Positions 42,944-51,872 of a DNA stretch of 64,000 nucleotides are shown here, piece after piece (position 1 is the first letter of the stretch; each line of letters begins with the position of its first letter). The position numbers and the translations under genes were made by a program. This DNA is from Chloroflexia bacterium SDU3-3 (GTDB lineage: Bacteria > Chloroflexota > Chloroflexia > Chloroflexales > Roseiflexaceae), in assembly GCA_009268125.1 (NCBI GenBank), contig WBOU01000017.1, positions 1-64,000 of the forward strand. Reading direction: 5' to 3'. The notes beneath the pieces were generated by a model. The model ran no database searches. It was not told where the DNA came from and worked only from the letters and a program-made list of their open reading frames with translations.

Positions 42944-42996
42944 CCCCCCACTCGTGCTCTACGTGCGCCGGAATCGCAGCCTGCCCAACGTGCGGC
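42944..42996 (+). repeat. Direct repeat flanking the BsuBI-type R-M cassette, right copy
   Basis: Matches 39511-39563. The pair encloses about 3.4 kb: the R-M genes and the decayed small genes. Confidence 0.65.
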
Positions 42997-43020
42997 CTCT
43001 GAAAACCCCGAGGAACAGCC

Positions 43021-43275
43021 ATGTCGCCCATCTCGCCTGCCACGCTCCGCGCCCTTGGCGATGCCAGCGCGCTCCGCGCCCTGCTCGCCGCGCTCGGCTT
43101 CCGCCCCGTCGCCCACACCATCCTCACGGCGGAGACCCTGGGCTGGGGCGAGCGCGTGGCGGTCGACCTGCGGGGCCGCGCCTTCGCGCTGCTGGCCGAC
43201 GCCGACGACGGCTCCTTCCAGGTGCTGCTGCTGCTGCCCCAGGCGGGCGCGGCGGAGCTGGACTATCGCCTCTGA
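43021..43275 (+). CDS. 84-aa hypothetical protein, the intact member of three copies
   Basis: 84 residues. LRALGDASALRALLAALGFR, then WGERVAVDLRGRAFALLADA and FQVLLLLPQAGAAELDYRL. Small alpha/beta protein of unknown function. Broken relatives lie at 25009-25176 and 48340-48462, each followed by the same flank, so this is a repeated unit spread through the region. Confidence 0.6.
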   Translation: MSPISPATLRALGDASALRALLAALGFRPVAHTILTAETLGWGERVAVDLRGRAFALLADADDGSFQVLLLLPQAGAAELDYRL

Positions 43276-43589
43276 CCACCCTGCATCGCAACCTGCGCCC
43301 TGATGCTGCCAGATCTCCCGCAGGCTGGCCCCAGCGCAATCACCGCGCTGGCTGGCCGCTCCCCAGCAAAACTACTCTTATGTCGTGCTCATCATGACCC
43401 GCAGTGTGTACCCCGCCCACGGCGAACCCATGCTCAGCCCCGCTCCTCGGCCTGAGCAGCATCGCGCCGTCGGTGCACTGACAACGCTCGGTGATACGGC
43501 GACGGGGCCGGGGGCGTGGTAGGCTTATCGCACACAAGAATCTGTCAGGTATCGGCGGCACTCCAACGCGGCCACGCCCAAAAGGACAC
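43276..43589. other. Repeated intergenic flank
   Basis: 43282-43400 matches 25167-25270 and 48468-48580; 43480-43590 matches the leader of the companion gene at 56640-56740 and 48665-48740 (ATCGCA.ACAAG.ATCTGTCAGGT form). No coding frame of its own. Confidence 0.55.
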
Positions 43590-43873
43590 CTCCATGCTCC
43601 GCCCGCTGCGACTACCCCGCCCGTCGCGCCGACGTTCACCTGGCGGCCCTCGATCATCAACAAGCGCACCGGCCTCGCGGTGACCGCAGCGCTGTTCGTC
43701 GATGGCAAGCCGTGCGGGGGAGAGACCTGCCAGGTGCCCTCCGACGCGCAAATGCACCGCATCCAGGTGCGGGCCATCGGCTATGAGGACTGGGAGCTGG
43801 CGCGCGCCTCACGCCCAGCCGCGTGCGCAGCGGGCCGGTGCGGCTGCGGGCGACGGGTGTGCGCGGGGCATAG
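43590..43873 (+). pseudogene. Decayed companion gene of giant NACHT protein 1
   Basis: Reads TFTWRPSIINKRTGLAVTAA, LFVDGKPCGGETCQVPSDAQ and GYEDWEL in one frame, then RLTPSRVRSGPVRLRATGVR in another, ending TAG at 43871-43873. The ATG after the ribosome-binding site is out of frame with the body. At least two frameshifts against the intact copy at 56744-57055. Confidence 0.75.
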
Positions 43874-43877
43874 CGGC

Positions 43878-46800
43878 CTACGGCCAGCACGCGGCCACAT
43901 CCCGCACTGCGCGGACGATCTCAGCCCGCTCCTCGGGCGTGGTGAGCGCGGCGACCCAGGGCATGAGCGCGGCGAGGTCGCTGAACAGATCGCGGCGGCC
44001 TCGGGCGGTAAGGGTGTGGAGGAGGGGAAGGAGGGTGGCGCGGGGGAAGTGGTGGGATGCGCATTGAGGAGCCAAACATGCGAATATTTCGGCCCGCCCC
44101 CCCGCGCCCCCGATGCCCCGTGCCGCCGCCAGCGCCTCGCACACCAAACCCTCCGGCAGGTGCGGCGCAAAACCCGCCAGCGCCCGCGCCCGCCACCTCT
44201 CGTCCCCGATCCCTCGTGCCACCGCCAGCGCCTCGCACACCAAATCCTCCGGCAGGTGCGGCGCAAGACCCGCCAGCGCTTCCGCCCGATCCCCCTCATC
44301 CCCGATCCCCAGTACCAACACCAGCGCCTCGCGCACCAAACTCTCCGGCAGGTGCGGCGCAAGACCCGCCAGCGCCCGCGCCCGCCACCACTCATCCCCG
44401 ATCTCCCGTGCCACCGCCAGCGCGGCGCGCACCAAACCCTCCGGCAGGTGCGGCGCGATCATCTCCAAGATACGCACCCGCCACCACTCATCCCCGATCT
44501 CCCGTGCCACCGCCAGCACGGCGCGCACCAAACCCTCCGACAGGTGCGGCGCGATCATCTCCAAGATACGCGCCCGCGCCCGCTCATCCCCGATCCCCCG
44601 TGCCACCGCCAGCGCCTCGCGCACCAAACCCTTCGGCAGGTGCGGCGCGATCATCTCCAAGATACGCACCCGCCACCACTCATCCCCGATGCCCCGTGCC
44701 ACCGCCAGCGCGGCGCGCACCAAACTCTCCGACAGGTGCGGCGCAAGACCCGCCAGCGCCCGCGCCCGCTCATCCCCAATCCCCCACGCCTCACCCCACA
44801 CCGCACCCTGCTCCCACTTCGGCAGGTGCGGCGCAAGACCCGCCAGCACTATCGCCCGCGATCCCGCATCCCCAATCCCACGTCCCAACGCCAGCGCCTC
44901 ACCCCACACCGCACCCTGCTCCCCCTCCGGCAGGTGCGGCGCGATTTTCCCCAGCGCAGAAGCCCGCCCCCCCTCGTCCCCGATCCTCCGTGCCAACGCC
45001 AACGCCTCGCCCCACACCGCACCCTGCTCCCCCTCCGGCAGGTGCGACGCAAGACCCGCCAGCACTATCGCCCGATCCCTCTCATCCCCGATCCTCCGTG
45101 CCAACGCCAGCGCCTCGCCCCACACCGCACCCTGCTCCCCCTCCGGCAGGTGCGGCGCGATCATCTCCAACATACGCGCCCGCTCATCCCCGATCCCCCG
45201 TACCGCTGCCAGCGCCTCGCCCCACACCGCACCCTGCTCCCCCTCCGGCAGGTGCGGCGCGATATCCACTAACGCACTCGCCCGATCCCTCTCCTTCCCG
45301 ATCCCTCGTGCCAACGCCAGCGCCTCGCCCCACACCGCACCCTGTTCCCCCTCCGGCAGGTGCGACGCAAGACCCGCCAGCGCAAAAGCCCGCGCCCGCT
45401 CATCCCCGATCCCCCGTACCGCTGCCAGCGCCTCGCCCACCAAACCCTCCGGCAGGTGCGGCGCGATCCCCACTAACGCACTCGCCCGATCCCCCTCGGA
45501 CCCGATCCCCCCTGCCGCCGCCAGCGCCTCGCCCACCAAACCCTCCGGCAGGTGTGGCGCAAGCCCTGCCAGCACCCTCGCCCGATCCCCCTCGGACCCG
45601 CCCCCCCCTGCCGCCGCCAGCGCCTCGCCCCACACCGCACCCTGCTCCCCCTCCGGCAGGTGCGGCGCAAGACCCGCCAGCGCAAAAGCCCGATCCCACT
45701 CATCCCCGATCGCCCGTGCCGCCGCCAGCGCCTCGCACCACACTGCACCCTGCTCCCCCTCCGGCAGGTGCGGCGCAAGGCCCGCCAGCGCACTCGCCCG
45801 ATCCCACTCGGACCCGATCCCCTGTGCCATCGCTAATGCCTCGCACCACACCGCACCCTGCTCCCCCTCCGGCAGATGCGGCGCAAGGCCCGCCAGCGCA
45901 CTCGCCCGATCCCGCTCATCCCCGATCGCCCGCGCCGCCGCCAGCGCCTCATCCCACACTGCACCCTGCTCCCCCTCCGGCAGGTGCGGCGCAAGGCCCG
46001 CCAGCGCACTCGCCCGATCCCGCTCATCCCCGATCGCCCGCGCCGCCGCCAGCGCCTCGCCCACCAATCTCTCCGGCAGATGCGGTGCAAGACCCGCCAG
46101 CGCCCGCGCCCGCACCCACTCGTCCCCAATCCCTCGTGCCGCTGCCAACAGTGGCACCATATCCATCACCGCACCACTCTCTGCCAGCGCCTGAATGGCA
46201 TCAGCTTGCCGCTGTTCACCTGGCATCTGGCGAATGTGCTCAATCACCGCAGGAATACTCCACTTCCCCTCCGGCGTCCCAACGGTCACCAGGCCCACAA
46301 GCAATTTCGGAGAGAGGTTCCCACTCAAGCTGCGGATGCTTGCCGCAATCAGCGCACACCGAATCGCCAGCACGAGATCCTGCTGCTGTTCGGCATGCCC
46401 CCACAGCCGATCAAGGTCGGTCAGATAGCCTGCGTAGCTCCCCTCTGCGGCGTAGCGCGCGGCTGACCAAGGCTGGACCGTGCGCGTCTGCACCGCTACG
46501 ACCTCGGTCAGCACCATGCGCGCCTTGTCCCACGCCCCCGCCGCCACCAGATGGGCCACCCAGAACTGGCGCAGGTAGGTTGGGATCGGCTGGGCCTGGG
46601 GATCACGGCAGTATGCCGCGTAGCCGCGCTCGCCATAGGCTACAAAGCGTGCTTGGAAGTTCTCGCGTTCACGCCGCGAGAGCACCCGCTCGCCAAACAG
46701 CTCGCGCAGACGCGGGTGGCTGAAAACATACCCCGCCGCCACACTCCCATCCCCGATGAGCACCCGCGCGACCACTCCAGCGGTCTGCTTCAGCCCCGCG

Positions 46801-48164
46801 CCGTGCGGAAAAACCTCGGGCGCGAGTTCCATCACATCCTCGCTCGTGAGCGGCCCGAGCGCCACTGCGCACAGCCCCAGCAGGGTGCGGATGCCCGCGT
46901 GCTGCGCGCTCTTCGCCTCCAGATCCGCAAGCCACTCCTGCACGAATGCTTCTAGGCCCGGCGTCATCGCGGTCAGCTTTTTTGGCTGGAGGTCGCCGTC
47001 CCGCAGTGCCTCGATCAGCATGCGGATGGTCAGCGGGTCGCCCTGACTGATGCGCCCGATCTCCTTAATGAAGTCCACATCCGTCGCCAGGTCGTCGAGC
47101 GGGTTCCCCATGCGCACCAGAATATCCTGTACCGCCGCATCGTCTAGACCTGTCAGCGGCACCCGCCACACCAGATCCTTCCGCCAGTCCAGATCCCGCA
47201 GCCAGTCATTGAGGGTTTTGTGCGCGACCTGCCGCGCGGCGCAGACCACCCGCAGCCGCGCGGGCGGCGTGCGCGGGAACAGTCCGGCTCTCAGCTCCCA
47301 GCCCACCGCCTCATCCAGGCCATCGAGCACAAGGAGCACATGCTGCCCCTCCAGCGGCGGGCGGCGCAGGTAGTCCGCGCTGATGGCCCGCAGGTCCTCC
47401 GGGGTCTGGCGGTAGCCGTCGAATGCTGCCTGCTCGCCGTAGATGGTCGCCAGCGCGAGCGCGAGGGTCCGAAACACCACATCGGCGGCGGCGGTCTGGT
47501 AGCGGATGCTGATCGGCACGAAGATCACCTGCCACCCGCCGCGCGCGTGCACCTGGATGGCCCACTGGATGAGCAGCGCGGTCTTCCCGCGCCCCGTGGG
47601 GGCCAGCAGCAGCGCGTAGGGCGTGGCCGCGTGGAGGAAGGCATCGAGCTGGGCCAGCTCCGCCGCGCGCCCACCGAAGATCTCGGTGTAGATCTCCAGC
47701 ATGGAGCGTACCTGCGGGCGGGAGCTGAAGGGGAAGGGCTGGACGAGGGCCTCAATCGGCGTGGTCGGCGCAGGGCTGGGGGGATATACGGGAGCGGAAG
47801 CAGGTGGGGGCGGGGTAGCGTAGGTGATATTCACGGAGCCAGTCGTGTTGATCACATTTCCATCCACCTGCCAGCTCGGCTGATTGAATGGTGCAGCGGA
47901 CCCATGCGCAGGGGCCGCAGCGTCTGGCAGGGGCGGCACAGCGGGGGCGAGGTCATCCGGGTGGTCATCAACGATCTCCCCCCAGCCGCGCAGCACCGCC
48001 TTGATCCGCGCGATCTCCGCACGAGCGTGGTCGCGGGTTGCGATCTGCCCTGGTAGCGCATACACATCACTCTGCTGCGCGATCTGCCGTAGCATCGCTG
48101 CCAACGTCGCCCGGTGGTCCGCCAGCAGTCGCCGCTGTCCCTGGATATCCTCAACTCGCCCCAT
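43878..48164 (-). CDS. Giant NACHT STAND ATPase with 20 HEAT-like repeats, paralogue 1
   Basis: 1428 residues, start chosen at MGR... (48164), the start common to all three paralogues, behind AGGTGG. Residues 1-71 form the N-terminal module shared with the NERD protein (RAEIARIKAVLRGWGEIVDD). Residues 93-113 hold a beta-prone motif (FNQPSWQVDGNVINTTGSVN). The NTPase has Walker A LAPTGRGKT (187-195) and Walker B VLLVLDGLDEA (277-287). From about residue 690 there are 20 two-helix repeats of 36 (LPEGEQGAVWGEALALAR) or 32 residues (LPEGLVGEALAAAR), then a conserved cap ending VRDVAACWP. The repeats are the most uniform of the three paralogues, DNA included, so the array is probably still expanding. 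Likely an NLR-type sensor; the ligand is unknown. Confidence 0.85.
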   Translation of the reverse strand: MGRVEDIQGQRRLLADHRATLAAMLRQIAQQSDVYALPGQIATRDHARAEIARIKAVLRGWGEIVDDHPDDLAPAVPPLPDAAAPAHGSAAPFNQPSWQVDGNVINTTGSVNITYATPPPPASAPVYPPSPAPTTPIEALVQPFPFSSRPQVRSMLEIYTEIFGGRAAELAQLDAFLHAATPYALLLAPTGRGKTALLIQWAIQVHARGGWQVIFVPISIRYQTAAADVVFRTLALALATIYGEQAAFDGYRQTPEDLRAISADYLRRPPLEGQHVLLVLDGLDEAVGWELRAGLFPRTPPARLRVVCAARQVAHKTLNDWLRDLDWRKDLVWRVPLTGLDDAAVQDILVRMGNPLDDLATDVDFIKEIGRISQGDPLTIRMLIEALRDGDLQPKKLTAMTPGLEAFVQEWLADLEAKSAQHAGIRTLLGLCAVALGPLTSEDVMELAPEVFPHGAGLKQTAGVVARVLIGDGSVAAGYVFSHPRLRELFGERVLSRRERENFQARFVAYGERGYAAYCRDPQAQPIPTYLRQFWVAHLVAAGAWDKARMVLTEVVAVQTRTVQPWSAARYAAEGSYAGYLTDLDRLWGHAEQQQDLVLAIRCALIAASIRSLSGNLSPKLLVGLVTVGTPEGKWSIPAVIEHIRQMPGEQRQADAIQALAESGAVMDMVPLLAAARGIGDEWVRARALAGLAPHLPERLVGEALAAARAIGDERDRASALAGLAPHLPEGEQGAVWDEALAAARAIGDERDRASALAGLAPHLPEGEQGAVWCEALAMAQGIGSEWDRASALAGLAPHLPEGEQGAVWCEALAAARAIGDEWDRAFALAGLAPHLPEGEQGAVWGEALAAAGGGGSEGDRARVLAGLAPHLPEGLVGEALAAAGGIGSEGDRASALVGIAPHLPEGLVGEALAAVRGIGDERARAFALAGLASHLPEGEQGAVWGEALALARGIGKERDRASALVDIAPHLPEGEQGAVWGEALAAVRGIGDERARMLEMIAPHLPEGEQGAVWGEALALARRIGDERDRAIVLAGLASHLPEGEQGAVWGEALALARRIGDEGGRASALGKIAPHLPEGEQGAVWGEALALGRGIGDAGSRAIVLAGLAPHLPKWEQGAVWGEAWGIGDERARALAGLAPHLSESLVRAALAVARGIGDEWWRVRILEMIAPHLPKGLVREALAVARGIGDERARARILEMIAPHLSEGLVRAVLAVAREIGDEWWRVRILEMIAPHLPEGLVRAALAVAREIGDEWWRARALAGLAPHLPESLVREALVLVLGIGDEGDRAEALAGLAPHLPEDLVCEALAVARGIGDERWRARALAGFAPHLPEGLVCEALAAARGIGGAGGRAEIFACLAPQCASHHFPRATLLPLLHTLTARGRRDLFSDLAALMPWVAALTTPEERAEIVRAVRDVAACWP

Positions 48165-48252
48165 CGCCCACCTCGCTCCACAAGATGCTTCCCCAGGCCC
48201 GCGCATCGCCGTTGGGCGCGGCGCATGTCACCGCACAACGACCCATATGCGT

Positions 48253-48282
48253 ATCATAGATCAGCGGGACGGAGTTTGGGAA
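48253..48282 (-). promoter_or_regulatory. Conserved promoter of giant NACHT gene 1
   Basis: On the minus strand TTCCCA (48282-48277), 18 bp, then TATGAT (48258-48253). The same arrangement with 18-bp spacing precedes paralogues 2 and 3, inside otherwise diverged leaders. Confidence 0.6.
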
Positions 48283-48339
48283 GATGGGAACCCGCGAGCA
48301 ATCGCACGCCCACCGACGTTCACCTAGTACACCAGGGCC

Positions 48340-48462
48340 TCGACGAGCGCGTGGCGGTCGACCTACGAAGCGGCGCACGCACTGCTGGCCGACGGCGGCG
48401 TCTTCCTGGTGCGACCACTGCTACCCCAGGCGGGCGCAGCGGAACTGGACTGCCGCCACTAA
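48340..48462 (+). pseudogene. Decayed copy of the 84-aa gene
   Basis: DNA matches the core of 43021-43275 (GCGTGGCGGTCGACCT at about 48349, CCCCAGGCGGGCGCAGCGGA at about 48424, ending TAA), but small deletions put the pieces in different frames. Confidence 0.7.
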
Positions 48463-48770
48463 CAACCCTGTGCCCTGATGCTGCCAGATCTCTTTCTCAC
48501 AGGCTGCCTCTGTCGTGATCGCCGCACTGGCTGGGCATCCTCGGCAAACCCACCGTTATGTCGTGCCGCCTGTAGTGTGCGTTGTTCGCCTCGCTGGAGG
48601 CCGCACCCACGGCGACCCGATACTCGACCCTGATATCCCCGATGTGGACATCTTCGCGCCATCGGTGGTGTGGCGGCGGTGCTGGGGCGTGGTCAACTCA
48701 TTGCGTTCAAGGACACGTCAGACGCATCCCAACCGGAGACTCATCGGCGCAACCGACTACCGCCACCCAC
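48463..48770. other. Repeated intergenic flank before the NB-ARC gene
   Basis: 48468-48580 repeats 43282-43400, and 48665-48740 repeats the companion-gene leader of 43480-43590 and 56640-56740. Here the companion gene itself is missing and an unrelated NB-ARC gene follows. Confidence 0.55.
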
Positions 48771-48799
48771 TTCTTTGCGCGAAGCACGCATGCTATACT
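48771..48799 (+). promoter_or_regulatory. Promoter of the NB-ARC/TPR gene at 48864
   Basis: TTCTTT at 48771-48776, 17 bp, extended -10 TGCTATACT ending at 48799. The string TGCTATACTCGTT is the same as that before the NB-ARC gene starting at 8753. Confidence 0.6.
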
Positions 48800-48863
48800 C
48801 GTTTATGAACGCAGAACATAAGCTCCCAACGACCCGCACCCATCTGAACGGAAAGACCGCACC

Positions 48864-51254
48864 ATGGGCGACACCACCTTCCATGGCGATATCACCGCCG
48901 CCTTCCTCAACGTAGGCGGCACCGTCTCGATCGGCAGCCTCATCATCGCCGACCCCGAAGCCAGCCAGCACGTCCTGGACGCAGCCACCGCCCGCCTCGC
49001 GCAGCTGCCCACCGCCGAGGATGTGCCGATCCCCGACCCCACACCGCTGCCGACCCCACACCGCATGCGGCTACCACCCAGCACGACGTTTGTCGGGCGC
49101 GATACGGAGCTGCGCCAGCTCGCCATCGCGCTCACGACGGGCACGACCGCCGTCGTGAGCGCGATCACGGGCATTGGTGGCATGGGCAAAACCCAGCTCG
49201 CGAGCGAGTTCGCCCACCGCTACGGTACCTTCTTCCTGGGCGGGGTGTTCTGGCTCAGCCTCGCGGATGCAGGCGGCGTTGAGGCCGAGATCGCCGCCTG
49301 TGGAGGGTCCATGCAGCTTCCCGCCTGGGAGGCGCTCACCTTTGCCGACCAGGTGCAGCGCGTCCGCCAGATCTGGGAGGAGCCCCTCCCCCGCCTGCTC
49401 ATCTTCGACAACTGCGAGGACCTGGCCCTGCTCGACCGCTACCGCCCCGCCACCGGCGGCTGCCGCGTGCTCGTCACCAGCCGCCGCGATGACTGGGGCA
49501 CCGCGCGCCACCTGCCCACCCTCGCGCTCGCCACCCTGCCGCGCGCCCAGAGCATCGCCCTGCTCCGCCAGTTCCGACCGGATCTGGCGGAGGATGACCC
49601 CACCCTCGACGCCCTGGCCCCAGAGCTGGGTGACCTCCCGCTCGCCCTCCACGTGGCGGGGAGCTTCCTCCAGCGCTACCCTCGCCAGTCCCTTCCCGAC
49701 TACCTCGCCCAGCTCCGCGCCGCGCCGCTGGATTTCCTCGCCCAACGTCTGGAGCGGCTGACCGACGCGCCAACCCGGCACGACCTCGACGTGGCCCGCA
49801 CCTTCCACGTGAGCTACGACCGGTTGGATACCAGCGATCCCATCGACCACCTTGCGCGCACGCTCCTCGCCCGCGCGGCATGCTTCGCGCCCGGCGAGCC
49901 GATCCCAACCGAGGTCCTCATCCAAACCCTGCCGGACGACACCGACCTACGGGATGCGGAGGATGGACTGCGGCGACTGGGCGAATTGGGACTGCTGGAA
50001 GAGGGGGAAAACGCATGGCGGCTCCACCGGCTGCTAACCACCTTTGTGCGGGTGACGGTGGGGGAGATGGATGTGGCACAGGAAGACGTGGAGAAAACGC
50101 TCATCGCGGTCGTGGAAAAGGGCAATGCTGAGGGCTTCCCGGCGAGGCTGTTTCCGATCCAGACGCATCTACACCACGTGGTCAGAGGGACACGAACGAA
50201 TACGCGTGCGGCACAGCTATTGAATGCCGTTGGTATCTATCTTCACACTATCGCAGACTATTCGGTAGCCCAGTCCTTCATCGAATCCGGCCTCACCATC
50301 CGTGAGGCCGCCCTCGGCCCCGATCATCCTGATACCGCTCAAAGCCTCAACAACCTTGCGGCACCTCTCCAAAGCCAGGGTCGTTTTGATGCCGCCTACC
50401 CTCTCCACCTGCGTGCCCTCGCCATTCGCGAGGCAACCCTCGGCCCTGACCACCCCCTAACCGCCCAAAGCCTCAACAACCTTGCAGAACTCTTCCAGAG
50501 CCAGGGCCGCTTTGATGAGGCACACCCTCTCCACCTGCGCGCCCTCGCCATTCGCGAGGCTGCCCTCGGCCCCGACCATCCTCTAACTGCTACCAGCTTC
50601 AACAACATTGCTGCACTTCTCCGAAGCCAGAGCCGCTTTGATGAGGCACACCCTCTCCACCTGCGCGCCCTCGCCATTCGCGAGGCTGCCCTCGGCCCCG
50701 ACCACCCTCTAACTGCTACCAGCCTCAACAACATTGCCGTACTTCTCCAGAGCCAGGGCCGCTTTGATGAGGCACACCCTCTCCACCTGCGCGCCCTCGC
50801 CATCTATCAAACCGCCTTCGGATTCGATCACCCCCTAACCGCCCAAAGCCTCGACAACCTCGCGATCCTCTATGCCATCCAACAACAGTTCGATGATGCC
50901 ATCAAACTCATGCAGCAAGCGCTAGATATCCGCACACATATACTTGGACCCGATCATCCCCACACCATCTCCTCACGACAAAACCTTGCAGTGATAACTG
51001 ATGCCGCACAGCAAAACAACACCCCAGCAAGCCGCGAGGAACACATCGCGCAGATCGCCGCACAGGCGCACACTGCCGTGGCACAGACACGTGCCCAAGG
51101 CACCGCAGCGGAGCGGGCAACGCTCCAAGGGCAGCTAGAGCAGCAGGCCCAGTGGGCCGCAGACGGCGAGGAAGGCGGCTCGCCCTACCTCGCGCTCGCC
51201 GCCCACCTGCGCGCGCTCGCCAAACAGCTCGACGAGGAACCGCCCACCCCCTAG
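48864..51254 (+). CDS. NB-ARC STAND ATPase with kinesin-light-chain-type TPR repeats
   Basis: 796 residues. Residues 4-27 are a beta-prone Gly/Thr motif (TTFHGDITAAFLNVGGTVSI) placed right at the N-terminus. FVGRDTELRQLA at 76-87 opens the NB-ARC; Walker A GIGGMGKTQLA is at 103-113, Walker B RLLIFDNCED at 177-186, then VLVTSRRDDWG. The winged helix/ARC2 region runs to about 420. From about 490 to 700 five 42-residue TPRs of the form FDEAHPLHLRALAIREAALG, LGPDHPLTAQSLNNLA are nearly identical, again suggesting recent expansion. A 70-residue coiled tail follows. It has no effector domain, so it probably recruits one through the N-terminal motif. Confidence 0.85.
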   Translation: MGDTTFHGDITAAFLNVGGTVSIGSLIIADPEASQHVLDAATARLAQLPTAEDVPIPDPTPLPTPHRMRLPPSTTFVGRDTELRQLAIALTTGTTAVVSAITGIGGMGKTQLASEFAHRYGTFFLGGVFWLSLADAGGVEAEIAACGGSMQLPAWEALTFADQVQRVRQIWEEPLPRLLIFDNCEDLALLDRYRPATGGCRVLVTSRRDDWGTARHLPTLALATLPRAQSIALLRQFRPDLAEDDPTLDALAPELGDLPLALHVAGSFLQRYPRQSLPDYLAQLRAAPLDFLAQRLERLTDAPTRHDLDVARTFHVSYDRLDTSDPIDHLARTLLARAACFAPGEPIPTEVLIQTLPDDTDLRDAEDGLRRLGELGLLEEGENAWRLHRLLTTFVRVTVGEMDVAQEDVEKTLIAVVEKGNAEGFPARLFPIQTHLHHVVRGTRTNTRAAQLLNAVGIYLHTIADYSVAQSFIESGLTIREAALGPDHPDTAQSLNNLAAPLQSQGRFDAAYPLHLRALAIREATLGPDHPLTAQSLNNLAELFQSQGRFDEAHPLHLRALAIREAALGPDHPLTATSFNNIAALLRSQSRFDEAHPLHLRALAIREAALGPDHPLTATSLNNIAVLLQSQGRFDEAHPLHLRALAIYQTAFGFDHPLTAQSLDNLAILYAIQQQFDDAIKLMQQALDIRTHILGPDHPHTISSRQNLAVITDAAQQNNTPASREEHIAQIAAQAHTAVAQTRAQGTAAERATLQGQLEQQAQWAADGEEGGSPYLALAAHLRALAKQLDEEPPTP

Positions 51255-51270
51255 CCCCCAACACACACAA

Positions 51271-51302
51271 ACGCGCCGCTGGTCCTGCGACCAGCGGCGC
51301 GT
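51271..51302 (+). terminator. Hairpin after the NB-ARC/TPR gene
   Basis: Perfect 14-bp stem ACGCGCCGCTGGTC/GACCAGCGGCGCGT around CTGC, 17 nt past the stop. No T-run, so efficiency is uncertain. Confidence 0.65.
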
Positions 51303-51619
51303 CACGCCACCCCCATCACCCGCCTAGCGCGACCGCCATCGCCACCGCGAGCTGCGCCCACATCAGCACCGCATCCTCCTCCCACGCCCCACCGGCGTCA
51401 TCGGCGGCGCGCTCCCCCTCGCGGGCTTGGCCTGGTCCACCACCAGCTTCGGCGCGCTGTTCCCCTTCGTCAGCAGCACCAGCGCCGGGTCGGGCGCGAA
51501 GGTATCCGTCGGCTCGGCCAGCGGCAGCGTCGCGCCCGCATCCTCGCCATCACCCCATCGCTCGCCATCTCCTCCCACTCGCCGCCGCCCACCCCGCCGA
51601 TCCGCCCGCTGCGACCACC
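51303..51619. other. Degenerate coding remnant
   Basis: On the minus strand pieces such as ATLPLAEPTDTFAPDPALVL and SAPKLVVDQAKPARG, then MWAQLAVAMAVALGG in another frame, look like the end of a small membrane protein broken by frameshifts. Family not recognised. Confidence 0.35.
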
Positions 51620-51872
51620 CCGCCCGCCGTGCCGACATTCACCTGGCGGCCCTCGGTCATCGACGAACGCACCGGCCTCGCGGTGACGGCGGAGCTGTTC
51701 GGGGAGAGACATGCCAGGTGCCATCCGACGCCCAGGAGCACCGCCTCCAGGTGCGCGCCGTCGGCTATCAGGACTGGGAGCTGGGGATTCGCGCGCAGCT
51801 CAAGGCAGGCCGCGTGCGCAGCGGGCCGGTGCGGCTGCGCGCGACGGGCGTGCGCGGGGTGGAGCAGCCTAC
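51620..51872 (+). pseudogene. Decayed companion gene of giant NACHT protein 2
   Basis: VPTFTWRPSVIDERTGLAVT is followed by a deletion that removes the VDG.PC part and shifts the frame. The remainder (QVPSDAQEHRLQVRAVGYQD, WELGIRAQLKAGRVRSGPVR) is readable in a second frame. The stop codon of the intact gene (TAG) reads GAG here. Confidence 0.75.

Noticed and set aside
45000-46200. Tandem DNA repeats that might be read as a CRISPR array
   Set aside because: Unit lengths are about 96 and 108 bp, multiples of three, without unique spacers. They are coding repeats of the giant NACHT protein.
44057-46723. Very long Pro/Ala/Arg-rich plus-strand open frames antisense to giant NACHT gene 1
   Set aside because: Their repeats are the mirror of the HEAT-like coding repeats, composition is low-complexity, and no ribosome-binding site or domain is seen. 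The minus-strand protein is clearly the real one.
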